A stretch of DNA of 64,000 bases from Mesorhizobium sp. (GCF_024710845.1 NZ_JANJTZ010000034.1:36878-100877), one strand, 5' to 3'. Shown: positions 27,499-36,822, counted from the first letter of the stretch. The notes: generated by a model from the sequence alone, not told the origin. Program-made: numbers and translations.

Positions 27499-27820
27499 GT
27501 GCCGGCTTGCCGGCTATGGCGATAAACTGCCGATGAAATAAGCCGTTCGGACCCGGGGGCGGTACCCGGCGCCTCCACCATAAACCGCCGCACACGTTGG
27601 GCGGTTTCTGCTGGGGGCGAAATAGGATCGACGAAGGTGTAAAGATCGGACTTTTGCCCGGCATGATACCGCCGTTATCGGGTCAAACCTATAGTTGCCA
27701 ACGACAACTATGCTGAGGCACGTCTCGCTGCGTAAAGCAGTGCGATAGTCTCGAATAAAGCCCTGTGGGTTAGCACCTTCAGGCGGGGTTCGGAGGTACC
27801 TGGCAACAGAAACCTCCACC
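27499..27820 (+). ncRNA. ssrA: Transfer-messenger RNA, circularly permuted two-piece type
   Basis: The acceptor piece comes first: a T stem CCGGG / CCCGG with loop GGCGGTA and the 3' acceptor GCGCCTCCACCA ending at 27580. A processed spacer (27581-27612) follows, holding an 8-bp hairpin AAACCGCC / GGCGGTTT. The coding piece begins at 27613 with GGGGGCG, which pairs with CGCCTCC and gives a G3-U70-type wobble, the alanine identity signal. The tag frame at 27697-27735 reads ANDNYAEARLAA then TAA. A TATATT -10-like box at 27487-27492 places the 5' end near 27499. The 3' end near 27820, after the GGAGGT / ACCTCC hairpin, is an estimate. It rescues stalled ribosomes and tags nascent chains for ClpXP. 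Confidence 0.95.
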
Positions 27821-27983
27821 TTCCCTCGAAATCCCGTCGACTACCATGGACGCACGCCCCGTTCGCCTCCGTCGAACGTGATCGTCGATCGCCCTGCTTC
27901 GTCGCGGCAATCCGCCATATGCCGTTTACGTTCGCCGGGCTGTTCATTAAAGGTACCCGGATTGAATCGGGGAATGACGGCTG

Positions 27984-28544
27984 ATGGCCGAAGACCACAT
28001 CCGCTACGACATCCTTGCGCAGGAGGCGCTGCGCGGCGTCATGCGCAAGGTGCTGCAGGAAGTGCAGAGGACCGGCCTGCCCGGCAACCACCACTTCTTC
28101 ATCACCTTCCTGACCGGCGCGCCCGGCGTGCGCGTCTCGTCGCGGCTCAAGGAACGCTATCCCGAGCAGATGACCATCGTGCTCCAGTACCAGTACTGGG
28201 ACCTGAAGGTGACAGATGTCGGCTTCGAAGTCGGCCTCTCCTTCTCTGACGTGCCGGAAAAGCTCGAAGTGCCCTTCGCGGCGGTGCGCGGCTTCTACGA
28301 TCCGTCGGTCAATTTCGAGCTCGAGTTCGACGTGCGCACGGATGAACCCGCGGCCGGGGAAATCACCTCCCTGCCGACGCCCGAAGTGCAGAAACCGCAG
28401 GCCGTCCCGCGCCCCGCGCCGAAACCGGCCCTGAAGAAATCTGCACCTGTGGCCGATAAGGCGCCGGCAGTCGCCGACAAACCCGCCGAAGGCGACGGCA
28501 AGGGCGCCGACGTGGTCTCGCTCGACGCCTTCCGCAAGAAATAG
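27984..28544 (+). CDS. sspB: SspB, ClpXP adaptor for ssrA-tagged proteins
   Basis: A 186-residue alphaproteobacterial SspB. The N-terminal 130 residues form the substrate-binding domain (HFFITFLTGAPGVRVSSRLKERYPEQMTIVLQYQYWDLKV and FSDVPEKLEVPFAAVRGFYDPSVNFELEF). A long Pro/Ala/Lys linker ends in a short hydrophobic tail (VVSLDAFRKK) that would dock on ClpX. It binds the tag made by ssrA, whose gene lies about 160 bp upstream on the same strand. It is followed by DUF4169 and ribbon-helix-helix genes at close spacing, a conserved rhizobial order. Confidence 0.93.
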   Translation: MAEDHIRYDILAQEALRGVMRKVLQEVQRTGLPGNHHFFITFLTGAPGVRVSSRLKERYPEQMTIVLQYQYWDLKVTDVGFEVGLSFSDVPEKLEVPFAAVRGFYDPSVNFELEFDVRTDEPAAGEITSLPTPEVQKPQAVPRPAPKPALKKSAPVADKAPAVADKPAEGDGKGADVVSLDAFRKK

Positions 28545-28552
28545 CCATCCCG

Positions 28553-28750
28553 ATGGGCGAGGTCGTCAATCTGAGGCTCGCCCGCAAGCGCAAGGCGCGT
28601 GCCGAGCACGACGCGAAAGCCACCGCCAACCGCGCGCTGCATGGCCGGAGCAAGTCGGAGAAGATCGCCGAGACCACCTCCCGCCAGCGCGGCGAAGCCT
28701 TGCTTGACGGCCATCGGCTGGGCAAGCCGGACGAAAACGGCCAGCAATGA
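28553..28750 (+). CDS. DUF4169 small basic protein
   Basis: A 65-residue, strongly basic, mostly helical protein. It begins MGEVVNLRLARKRKARAEHD and has the DUF4169 hallmark VNLR-ARK-KAR followed by NRALHGRSKSEK. It starts 8 bp after sspB and overlaps the next gene by 4 bp, so it belongs to the sspB transcription unit. The function is unknown; the charge suggests nucleic-acid or ribosome association. Confidence 0.85.
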   Translation: MGEVVNLRLARKRKARAEHDAKATANRALHGRSKSEKIAETTSRQRGEALLDGHRLGKPDENGQQ

Positions 28751-29019
28751 GCGCGGTGCGCAAACGGTCCGTGTCGATCCGCGGCCACCGCACCAGTTTC
28801 TCGGTCGAACAGGAATTCTACGACGCCCTCGAGACGATCGCCGCCGCGCGCGGCATCAGCTTCGCCGCGCTGGTCGCCGAGGTGGACGCCTCGCGCCCCC
28901 GCGACGCGAACCTCTCCTCGGCACTGCGCGTCTATGCGCTGCGCCAGGCTCAGGCCGCCACGGGCGGAAATCCCGGCCCCGTCGCGCGCAGTCCGAATGA
29001 CCACAACTCGGACAATTGA
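28747..29019 (+). CDS. Ribbon-helix-helix domain protein
   Basis: A 90-residue protein with a short RHH fold: basic beta-strand RKRSVSIRGHRTSFSVEQEFYDAL, then helix AARGISFAALVAEVDA and a C-terminal helix SSALRVYALRQAQ. The start ATGA overlaps the DUF4169 stop, indicating translational coupling. RHH domains usually bind DNA as dimers, but no cognate site or toxin partner is evident here. It lies in the sspB-DUF4169-RHH cluster typical of rhizobia. Confidence 0.85.
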   Translation: MSAVRKRSVSIRGHRTSFSVEQEFYDALETIAAARGISFAALVAEVDASRPRDANLSSALRVYALRQAQAATGGNPGPVARSPNDHNSDN

Positions 29020-29098
29020 TTCAGATCAGGGACGTCCCGCCGTTTCGCGCGCCATCATGCTTCAGTGACCGGCTGATCCGGTGCGAAAGGATATTTCC

Positions 29099-29629
29099 AT
29101 GGCACGTTTCCCGAAATCCGCAGCGCTCGCGCTCGCGCTCGTCGCGGCTTCGCTTTCACCCTCCCACGCCCAGGGTCCGTACGGCATGATGGGCATGATG
29201 GGAGGCGGCTGTCCCACTGTCGGCATGATGGGCCAGGGGGGAATGGGTCCCGGCGGCTGGGGCGAACGCGGCTGGTTTCGCGGCATGATGGGACGCCAGC
29301 CGCGCATGGGCGCGATGGTCGAGGGCCGCCTCGCCTATCTCAAGGGCGAACTGAACATCACCGAGGAACAGAAAGCGGCCTGGGATGCTTATGCATCCGC
29401 GGTCAACGGCCGCGTCGAGACGATGCAGGGGCTCCATCAGGGCATGGTGGAGACGATGCAGAAAGGCAGCGCGACCGAGCGCATGGACGCGCGGATCGCG
29501 GCGATGGAGGCGATGCTGGAGTCGATGAAAGCGCTGAAACCCGCGACCGAGGGCCTCTATGCGGTCCTGACCGCGGAACAGAAGACGATCGCTGACGACC
29601 TGATCGGCGGGGATTGCGGCGCGTTCTGA
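29099..29629 (+). CDS. Spy/CpxP-like LTxxQ periplasmic protein
   Basis: A 176-residue exported protein. A signal peptide (residues 1-24, ending SHAQ) is followed by a Met/Gly-rich stretch (GMMGMMGGG, GMMGQGGMG) that could bind Cu(I) or other soft metals. An alpha-helical LTxxQ domain follows with two motif copies, ITEEQ near residue 82 and LTAEQ near 161. Spy-type proteins are ATP-independent chaperones or metal-responsive accessory factors. The ATG at 29099 has AAAGGA upstream. DUF302 and an AI-2E-family permease follow on the same strand, suggesting an envelope-stress or metal-related unit. Confidence 0.8.
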   Translation: MARFPKSAALALALVAASLSPSHAQGPYGMMGMMGGGCPTVGMMGQGGMGPGGWGERGWFRGMMGRQPRMGAMVEGRLAYLKGELNITEEQKAAWDAYASAVNGRVETMQGLHQGMVETMQKGSATERMDARIAAMEAMLESMKALKPATEGLYAVLTAEQKTIADDLIGGDCGAF

Positions 29630-29659
29630 CGAGACCCCGTCAAAAACAGGAGACACCCC

Positions 29660-30046
29660 GTGACCTATCACTTCAGCAAGACGATAGACCTGCCGATGGA
29701 CAAGGCGATCGAGCACGTCACGGCCGCGCTCGCCGCGAAAGGGTTCGGCGTCCTGACGACCATCGATGTCAGCGCGACCCTCAAGAAGAAGCTGGATGTC
29801 GACTTCAGGCCCTACGTCATCCTCGGTGCCTGCAATCCCGGCTTCGCCTACAAGGCGCTGCAGGCCGAGGACAAGATCGGCACGATGTTGCCCTGCAACG
29901 TCATCCTGCAGGAAATCGGTAAAGGCCGGGTCGAGGTTTCGGCAGTGGATCCGATCGCGTCGATGCAGGGCGTCGACAATCCGGGGCTCGCTCCGATCGC
30001 CGGCGAGGTGCGCCAGCTTCTCAAGCAGGCCGTGGATGGGCTTTGA
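29660..30046 (+). CDS. DUF302 protein
   Basis: A 128-residue protein that fits DUF302: KTIDLPMDKAIEHVTAALAAKGFGVLTTIDVSATLKKKLDVDFRPYVILGACNPGFAYKAL, then GTMLPCNVILQEIGKGRVEVSAVDP. It has no signal peptide. DUF302 proteins are widespread and often sit with redox or metal genes; the two cysteines (GAC, PCN) are conserved features of the family. It has an AGGAG-type ribosome site and lies 30 bp after the Spy-like gene. Confidence 0.87.
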   Translation: MTYHFSKTIDLPMDKAIEHVTAALAAKGFGVLTTIDVSATLKKKLDVDFRPYVILGACNPGFAYKALQAEDKIGTMLPCNVILQEIGKGRVEVSAVDPIASMQGVDNPGLAPIAGEVRQLLKQAVDGL

Positions 30047-30189
30047 CGGCAAGAGGCGGATCGCGTCGAACCGGCAATTTTGCCTGACCGGCCAAGGACG
30101 AGAGGGGCAGACCGTTCTCGTCCTCCATTGCGGTCCGGACGGCAGATATGCTCCGGTCGTCTGACGATCTGACCGCGGAGGGTGCCGCC

Positions 30190-31278
30190 GTGAACGAGAA
30201 GATTCGACGCCAGCCGGGCGGGGGCCTTGGCTCCTATATCTTGGCCACCGCGGCAATTGCGGGCGTGGCCATCTGCGTTCTGATGGTCTGGCCGTTCCTT
30301 GGCGCGATCACATGGGCGCTGGCGCTGGCGATCCTCTTCGTGCCGGTTCACGCCAGGATCGAGGCACGACTGCGAAACCCGACCGTCGCCGCGATGGTGT
30401 CCGTGCTTGTCCTCGTGATCGTGGTTGCCGTCCCGGCCATCTTCGTGGTCGAACGCCTCGTCAATGAGGCGGCTAGCGGCGCGGGCGCATTGCAGGAGCG
30501 CCTTGCGGCGGGGGAACTGCAGAAACTGCTCGATTCCTATCCACGCCTGGCGCCGATCGGTAAATGGATAGAACGGCAGCTCGATCTTCCGGCGTTGACG
30601 GCCAGCGTCGCGGCCTTGCTCAGCAACATGGGCGCGAGCTTCGTCAAGGGATCTGTACTCCAGATCGTCGAGATCGTGCTCACCTTCTACCTGCTCTTCT
30701 ATTTCCTCCGCGACCGGCGGGCCGCGAAAACCATGATCCACTCCTGGTTGCCGCTGACGCCGCAAGAGGCGGATCGCCTCTTCCGCCGCGTGTTCGACAC
30801 CGTTCATGCCACCGTCTACGGCACGCTCGCCGTCGCGGCCGTGCAAGGGATATTGGGCGGGCTGATGTTCTGGGCACTCGGACTGCCGAACCCGCTCCTG
30901 TGGGGTCTTGTCATGGGTCTGCTGTCGGTGGTTCCGGTGCTCGGCGCCTTCGTCGTCTGGATACCCGCGGCCATCCTGCTGGCGCTGGACGGCAGTTGGG
31001 CCAGGGCAGTGATCCTCGCCGTGTGGGGCGCGGTCGTCGTCGGCGGGATCGACAATCTCCTGCGTCCCGTCCTGGTCGGCAACACTCTCAGGCTCCACAC
31101 CGTTCCGGCCTTCATCTCGATCATCGGCGGCCTTGTCCTCTTCGGTGCGCCGGGTGTCATCCTCGGTCCCCTGGCGGTGACCGTGACGATCCTCCTGATG
31201 GAAATCTGGGCCAAGCGCGTGGACGAGGAAATCCCCGGCCGAAATCGGAAACATCTCACCGGGTCCGGCGGAGACTGA
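30190..31278 (+). CDS. AI-2E-family (PerM-like) transporter
   Basis: A 362-residue inner-membrane protein with about eight transmembrane segments in the AI-2E/PerM arrangement: paired N-terminal helices (ILATAAIAGVAICVLMVWPFL, ITWALALAILFVPV), a central amphipathic region, FYLLFYFLRDR, and the C-terminal LLSVVPVLGAFVVWIPAAILLAL motif. Family members export signals or small solutes, or act as Na+/H+ antiporters. GTG at 30190 after GGAGGG is the preferred start; an ATG at 30148 gives a 14-residue longer form. Convergent with the AsmA-like gene. Confidence 0.85.
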   Translation: MNEKIRRQPGGGLGSYILATAAIAGVAICVLMVWPFLGAITWALALAILFVPVHARIEARLRNPTVAAMVSVLVLVIVVAVPAIFVVERLVNEAASGAGALQERLAAGELQKLLDSYPRLAPIGKWIERQLDLPALTASVAALLSNMGASFVKGSVLQIVEIVLTFYLLFYFLRDRRAAKTMIHSWLPLTPQEADRLFRRVFDTVHATVYGTLAVAAVQGILGGLMFWALGLPNPLLWGLVMGLLSVVPVLGAFVVWIPAAILLALDGSWARAVILAVWGAVVVGGIDNLLRPVLVGNTLRLHTVPAFISIIGGLVLFGAPGVILGPLAVTVTILLMEIWAKRVDEEIPGRNRKHLTGSGGD

Positions 31279-31305
31279 CGGACCGGTCGCCGGGGCGGAA
31301 ATGCT

Positions 31306-34300
31306 CTAGCCGCCACCGCCGCCCAGCGAGCGGAACAGGCGTTCGAGCGAAAACCCTTCCGGCTGCGGCGGCTTCCGCTCGGTCGCAACGGGCGCCGGAT
31401 GACGCTTCACCTCGCCGGCCTGCGGCGGCCGGCCGGCCATGTCGACCAGCGGCTCCGCACTGGTTTGCGGAGCGACCGGCTCGCCCTGCGCGGGAACAGC
31501 GGCCTTTTCCCGCGCCGCCGCTTCGGCGGCGGCCTGCGCGTCCTGAGCCGCCTTAAGCTTCGCGTCTTCCTCCAGCCTGATGCGGCGTTCCTCCTCGGCC
31601 CTCGCGCGAGCCGCCTCGTCCGCGACGGCCTTGGCCTTAGCCTCTTCCTCGGCTTTGCGTCGGGCTTCCTCTTCCGCGCGCGCCTTGGCCTCCGCATCGG
31701 CCTTCGCCTTGGCCTCTTCCTCGGCCTTCAGGCGCGCATCCTCCTCCGCCTTGGCCTTCGCCTCGGCCTCCGCCTTCAACCGGGCTTCCTGCTCGGCCTT
31801 CGCGCGGGCCTCCTCTTCGAGACGCAACCGTTCCGCTTCGGCGTCCGCGCGCGCCTGCTGAAGCATGGCGTAGTAGCGCACTTCGCGCCGCAGTCGCTGC
31901 TTTTCCAGCAGCGCGGCCTGCATCGCCTCGACGCGCGCCTGTTCGATCTCGAGCGCGCGCTGCGTCAGGAACTGCGCCATCGGCAGCGCATCGAACGCGA
32001 GCGCCGCCTCGCCCGGCGCGCCTTCCAGGCTGAAGTTCAACGATGGCTGAGAACCGACCAGCGCCTCGCTACCGGGGTCGTAGGCGACCTCGCCGCTCGC
32101 CGCGATGCGCCATTCAGGCAGATCCGCGCGCAGTTCGGCGGTCAGCGTCGTGCCTTTCGAGGCCAACGTCAGCGGCGAGCTGCGCAGCACGCCGCCGGCG
32201 ATGGTGAAGGAGAGGTCGGCATTGCCGCCGGCAAACTCACCCTCCCCCGCGATGCTCGGAGCGAACGCCGCCACGGTCTCTTCCTTGATGTCGCGGCCGA
32301 TCCTGTCGGCTTCCGCGATTAAGGCGGGCATCGCGGCCGGGTTGATGCCGCGAACCGTCACGTCCGACAGCGCCGCCGTGCCGGTTCCCGACAGCGCCGC
32401 GACCATCGCCTCGACCGATTTCCCGCTCGTGTTGAGATTGGCCGAGAGGTTTGCCTTGCCCGACAGCGCATCGGCGCCGGGAAGCCGCGAGACGTCAAAA
32501 CCGCTCAGCGTGGCCTGGCCGGTCATCACCCCGGTGCCGTCATTGTTCTTGACCTCGAACAGGCCCGTGATCCGGCCGTCGTCGATCTCAGCGGAAAGGT
32601 TGGAGGCGGACAGGCCCTCGCTCGTCAGCCGGGCCCGCGTTGCCGCATCCGTGGCGATCGTTTCGACGCCCCAGCCCACCGCGCCGGCCTTGAGGTCAAG
32701 GTCGGCGGTGAACGCCGCCGTCACGCGCGGCGGAAAGGCCGTGCTCGCCCACGCCGTTCCGTCGCCCTGCAGTGTCCCCTCGCCCAGCACCAGGGCCAGC
32801 GCGGAATCGAGCGGCAGGAAATCCGTCGCGATCGTCCCCGCCAGATGCGGCAGGCCTTTGACGAGAGTCGCGGTCAAGTCGCCGGACAGCGCCACCTCGC
32901 CGATCGAACCGTCGAGATTGCCGATCTTGAGATCGTCCAGCGACAGGGCCAGGTCGGCGCCGAGTTCGGCCGGCATTCCCAGTCCCATTCCCGGCAGCGT
33001 CACGCCCGCAGCACCCAGCCACGGTTCGAGGTCGGCGCCCTCGATCCTAACCTTGCCTTGCGCCGTCATGCCCTCCGGCTGCACCGTCACGGTGCCGTCG
33101 AACGCCGCGGTTGCGGTGTCGCCGGTGAGCTTGCCATGTGTCTCCAACCCCTTGTCCGGCACGCCCTTGAGCGTCAGTTCGGTGGTGGCCGGGCCGGCAT
33201 CGACCAGCGGCAGCGTCGGCAGTCCGTACAACGCCAGAAGTGCTGCCCCGTCCTTATTCTCGGCGGTCAGATCGACGTCGATCGTATCCGGCGCGAAAGG
33301 CGAGCCGGTCGCGGTGTAGGCGAGCGTGAAATCGCCGCCGCCCATCGTCCCGCCGGCGCTCAGCGCATAGTGCGGCTCGCCCTTTGCCTGCGTTGCCGTC
33401 GCGACCAGATTGATCCGCGCATCGCGTCCGAGCTCCGACAGGCCGGACAACCGCCGCGCCAGGGCGGCCGCCACCCTGTTGCCGGGATAACGCTCGCCGA
33501 GCACGGCCGCCAGCGGCCCGAGATCGTCGGCGACGATCGCCGCGTCCAGGCTGCCCGACGGCTGGGCCGGAAAGCCGTCGATCGCGCCCGTGGCGCTTAG
33601 GTTCGCCCCCGAAACGTCGGTCAGCGTCAGCTTGTCGATGTCGAGCCGGCCGTCCTTCAGCCTCAGCGCCGTCTCCAGCCTGCCAGCCGTGAGCCCGCCG
33701 GCACTGACCGGACCGGCCGAGACCTTGAGATCGAGATCGCGACCCTCCACCCGCGCCTGCCCGGCATCGGTCACGAACAGCGAGGCAAAGGCCGCGAGCC
33801 CTTCGACGTCGAGTTCGCCCCCGTCAAGCGACAAAAGCAGCGACGGCCTGGCATCGTCCGGCGTCACGCTGTCCAGCCGACCGGCGAAGCGGGCGTCGCC
33901 GAGCTGCAGCTTCAGGTCGTCGAAAACCTGCCGGCCGCTCGCCAGATCGACCTTCGCCGAAAATCCGGCCCGCGACAGGCGGCGGATCGCGTCGTCCACG
34001 TCTTTCGACAGCCACGAGGCGAAGCCCGACGGCTGGCCGACGGCAAGAAGCATGTTGCCGGAAAAGCTTGCATCCTCCTCGGTGGTAGCGACGAAACCGT
34101 CCGCCTCCAGCGTCGTACGCCCCGGCATTGAAACGGCGAAATCCTTCAGCATCCAGCCGCCCTGCGCCGGTTCGGCCGAGAGGCGAACGTCGCGGAATGT
34201 TGTATCCCCGGCCACAACCGCCGGCAGGTTTACTTCCACCGACCCCGGTATGGAGGGCTTGGGCAGCGCCGCCACGAAGGACTTGATCGCCGCGATCCGG

Positions 34301-35376
34301 CGCTCCAGCGTCAGGCTGCCCTTCGCGTCATCGCCGATTCTGTCGTCGAAGCGAAACTGCGCGCCTGTCGCTTCGATCGCGAACCGCGGTTCGCCGCCGA
34401 GATCGAGGTCCGCCTTGCCCTCGGCCGTATAGGGATCTTCCAGCGGCCCCGTCTCGAAGATGAACTCGCTCGCCGCCAGCCGCCGATGGTCGAATTCGAG
34501 CTTGCCGCTCATCCGGTAGTCGGGCGGCCCTTTGGTGGCGTCGGCCGGGTCGTTGAGCGCGAAGGTCGCCCCGTCGCTGCCGCGCAGCGACGGTTCCTCG
34601 TCATAGGCCGAGAGCTTGAAGCCGGCCTCGTATTTCGGCGCGCCGCGGTCGAGCCGCGCGGTCCCGTCGGTCTCGATGGAGAAAGGATAGCGCTGCGGCT
34701 TGGCGCGCACCCTCAACCGCATCTCGCCCGCCTCGTCGACCCGGCCGGTCGACAGGTCGAACTGGGTCAGCGCACCGTCGAGCCGCATCGACCCTATGAT
34801 CCGCCATGGCCCGGCGAGCGTCGTCGCCGTCATGTCGGTGTTGATCTCGGTGAGCTGGTGGGTGCGTCCGCTCGCGGCATGCTCGATGCGCACCGATCCT
34901 TCCGTCACCGTCAGCTTCTCGATCGACACATGGCCGGGATCGAACCTCGTGTCTGGCCGCACCGCCCAGTCGACCGCGCCGTCATTGCCGATGCGGATCA
35001 CCGCTTTCGGCCGCTCCAGCCGCATGTCAAAGATCAGCAGCTCGCCGCGCAGGAACGGCGCCAGCTCGGCGTCCATCGAGAACTCTTCCGCCGTCAGCGC
35101 CGGCTCGCCGTCGGTTCCCGCGACCCGCACGTCGGTGAAGGTCAGCGACGGGAAGGGCAGGATTCTGGCCGAGGCATCACCCGCAACCTTCACCTCGCGG
35201 CCGAGAATCCGGCTCGCCTCGCGCTCGAAATCGCCGCGATAGCTCGTCCAGTCGACGAAATAGGGGCCGACGAGCGCGGCCGTCAGCACCAGGACGACAA
35301 ATCCGCCGAAAATGACAAACAGCCTGGCCAGTGTGTTCTCCCGCCGTTGCAGCGTGCGACAGTCTACCAGCACCAC
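31306..35376 (-). CDS. Giant AsmA-family protein with C-terminal coiled coil
   Basis: An approximately 1,350-residue protein. An N-terminal transmembrane helix (LFVIFGGFVVLVLTAALVGPYFVDW) leads into an AsmA/TamB-like beta-rich periplasmic body with typical segments (LGREVKVAGDASARILPFPSLTFTDVRVAG). The last 220 residues form an Ala/Glu/Lys/Arg coiled coil built from EEEAKAKA-like heptads, reminiscent of TolA, then a Pro-rich tail. AsmA-like proteins are thought to move lipids between membranes. The stated start is a GTG; however GGGAG lies 6 bases before a CTG at 35331 that begins ARLFVIFGG, where homologues tend to start, so translation may begin there. Confidence 0.88.
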   Translation of the reverse strand: MVLVDCRTLQRRENTLARLFVIFGGFVVLVLTAALVGPYFVDWTSYRGDFEREASRILGREVKVAGDASARILPFPSLTFTDVRVAGTDGEPALTAEEFSMDAELAPFLRGELLIFDMRLERPKAVIRIGNDGAVDWAVRPDTRFDPGHVSIEKLTVTEGSVRIEHAASGRTHQLTEINTDMTATTLAGPWRIIGSMRLDGALTQFDLSTGRVDEAGEMRLRVRAKPQRYPFSIETDGTARLDRGAPKYEAGFKLSAYDEEPSLRGSDGATFALNDPADATKGPPDYRMSGKLEFDHRRLAASEFIFETGPLEDPYTAEGKADLDLGGEPRFAIEATGAQFRFDDRIGDDAKGSLTLERRIAAIKSFVAALPKPSIPGSVEVNLPAVVAGDTTFRDVRLSAEPAQGGWMLKDFAVSMPGRTTLEADGFVATTEEDASFSGNMLLAVGQPSGFASWLSKDVDDAIRRLSRAGFSAKVDLASGRQVFDDLKLQLGDARFAGRLDSVTPDDARPSLLLSLDGGELDVEGLAAFASLFVTDAGQARVEGRDLDLKVSAGPVSAGGLTAGRLETALRLKDGRLDIDKLTLTDVSGANLSATGAIDGFPAQPSGSLDAAIVADDLGPLAAVLGERYPGNRVAAALARRLSGLSELGRDARINLVATATQAKGEPHYALSAGGTMGGGDFTLAYTATGSPFAPDTIDVDLTAENKDGAALLALYGLPTLPLVDAGPATTELTLKGVPDKGLETHGKLTGDTATAAFDGTVTVQPEGMTAQGKVRIEGADLEPWLGAAGVTLPGMGLGMPAELGADLALSLDDLKIGNLDGSIGEVALSGDLTATLVKGLPHLAGTIATDFLPLDSALALVLGEGTLQGDGTAWASTAFPPRVTAAFTADLDLKAGAVGWGVETIATDAATRARLTSEGLSASNLSAEIDDGRITGLFEVKNNDGTGVMTGQATLSGFDVSRLPGADALSGKANLSANLNTSGKSVEAMVAALSGTGTAALSDVTVRGINPAAMPALIAEADRIGRDIKEETVAAFAPSIAGEGEFAGGNADLSFTIAGGVLRSSPLTLASKGTTLTAELRADLPEWRIAASGEVAYDPGSEALVGSQPSLNFSLEGAPGEAALAFDALPMAQFLTQRALEIEQARVEAMQAALLEKQRLRREVRYYAMLQQARADAEAERLRLEEEARAKAEQEARLKAEAEAKAKAEEDARLKAEEEAKAKADAEAKARAEEEARRKAEEEAKAKAVADEAARARAEEERRIRLEEDAKLKAAQDAQAAAEAAAREKAAVPAQGEPVAPQTSAEPLVDMAGRPPQAGEVKRHPAPVATERKPPQPEGFSLERLFRSLGGGGG

Positions 35377-35409
35377 TCTGTCGAGAAAGTGGCGCTTTGG
35401 ACGCCCGTC

Positions 35410-36822
35410 TCACGGCAACGGAATGATCTTCCCCGGATTCATGATGTCCTGCGGGTCGAGCGCCCGCTTGATCATGCGCATGTAGTCGACGCCGTCGCCA
35501 TGTTCGAGCTTCATAAAGCCCATCTTGCCCTGGCCGATGCCGTGCTCTCCCGTGCAGGTGCCCTCCATGCCGATCGCGCGCCGGTTCAGCCGCGCGACGA
35601 ACTCTTCCGTCGCCTCGATCTCGGCCGGTACCTCCGCGTCGAGCAGCACCAGCACATGGAAATTCCCGTCACCTGCATGGCCGACGATCGGCGCGATCAG
35701 GCCCATCTCGGCGATGTCGGCCTCGGTCTCGGCGATGCAGTCGGCGAGCCGCGAGATCGGCACGCAGACGTCGGTCGAGATCCCTTTCGCGCCGGGACGC
35801 AGGGTCTGCGAGGCCCAGTAGGCCTCATGTCTGGCCTTCCACAGCTTGGCACGCTCCTCCGCAACCTTCGTCCACAGGAACGGCCCGCCGCCATATTCGG
35901 CGGTGATCTCGCCGAACAGTTCGGCCTGCTCGACCACGCCCGTCTCCGAACCGTGGAACTCGACGAACAGGCACGGGCTCTCTGGGTAGTCGAGCTTGGC
36001 GTAGTTGATCATCGCCTTCATCTGCAGCGCGTTGACGATTTCGATGCGCGCTACCGGAATGCCCATCTGGATCGTCGCGATCACGGCGCGACAGGCCGCC
36101 TCGAGGCTCGGGAACGGGCAGACGCCACCCGAAATCGCCTGCGGAATGCCCTGCAGCTTCAGCGTCAGCGAGGTGATCACGCCAAGCGTACCTTCCGAAC
36201 CCACCAGCAGGCGCGTGAGATCATAGCCGGACGAGCTCTTCCTGGCGCGACTCGCCGTCGTGATCGAGCGCCCGTCGGCCATCACCGCCGTCACCGCCAG
36301 CACGTTCTCGCGCATGGTCAGATAGCGCACCGCGTTGGTGCCCGAGGCGCGTGTCGCCGCCATGCCGCCCAGCGTCGCGTTGGCGCCGGGATCGATCGGG
36401 AAGAACAGGCCGGTGTCGCGCAGATAGGTGTTCAACTGCTCGCGTGTCACCCCGGCCTCGACGGTGCAGTCGAGATCGTCGGCATGGACCTCCAGGATCC
36501 GGTTCATCCTCGACGTATCGATCGAGATGCCGCCGCCCGGCGCGTTGACATGGCCCTCGAGCGAGGAGCCGATGCCGAACGGGATCACCGGCACGCGGTA
36601 CTCCGCGCAGCAGCGCACGATCTCCTCCACCTCCTCGCGGGTGTCCGGAAAGGCCACGCCGTCGGGCAGCTGCGCCGGGATGTAGGTGGTCGTGTGGCTG
36701 TGCACCCTGCGCACGTCGGCATTGGTCTGGAACCGCTCGCCGAAACGCTGCTTGAGGATGCCGACTGCCGCCGCGATCCCCTCTTCGTTGCGCTTCACCG
36801 CAACGAGGTCGGCCAGTGCCAT
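35410..36822 (-). CDS. FAD-linked oxidoreductase (glycolate oxidase GlcD / D-lactate dehydrogenase type)
   Basis: A 470-residue flavoprotein. The PCMH-type FAD domain has PVIPFGIGSSLEGHV and PGANATLGGMAATRASGTNAVRYLTMRENV. The C-terminal FAD-oxidase domain ends with the family signature GTCTGEHGIGQGKMGFM, and the metal-binding GHAGDGNFHVLV is present. Family members oxidise D-2-hydroxy acids (D-lactate, glycolate, D-2-hydroxyglutarate), passing electrons to quinone or cytochrome. The ATG at 36822 has GGGAGGAA upstream; the longer N-terminal frame is unsupported. It is divergent from a thioesterase gene. Confidence 0.92.
   Translation of the reverse strand: MALADLVAVKRNEEGIAAAVGILKQRFGERFQTNADVRRVHSHTTTYIPAQLPDGVAFPDTREEVEEIVRCCAEYRVPVIPFGIGSSLEGHVNAPGGGISIDTSRMNRILEVHADDLDCTVEAGVTREQLNTYLRDTGLFFPIDPGANATLGGMAATRASGTNAVRYLTMRENVLAVTAVMADGRSITTASRARKSSSGYDLTRLLVGSEGTLGVITSLTLKLQGIPQAISGGVCPFPSLEAACRAVIATIQMGIPVARIEIVNALQMKAMINYAKLDYPESPCLFVEFHGSETGVVEQAELFGEITAEYGGGPFLWTKVAEERAKLWKARHEAYWASQTLRPGAKGISTDVCVPISRLADCIAETEADIAEMGLIAPIVGHAGDGNFHVLVLLDAEVPAEIEATEEFVARLNRRAIGMEGTCTGEHGIGQGKMGFMKLEHGDGVDYMRMIKRALDPQDIMNPGKIIPLP

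Noticed and set aside
31580..31860. Repetitive DNA at the asmA C-terminus as a tandem-repeat or mobile element
   Set aside because: The repetition follows the heptad codons of a coiled coil and is explained by the protein.
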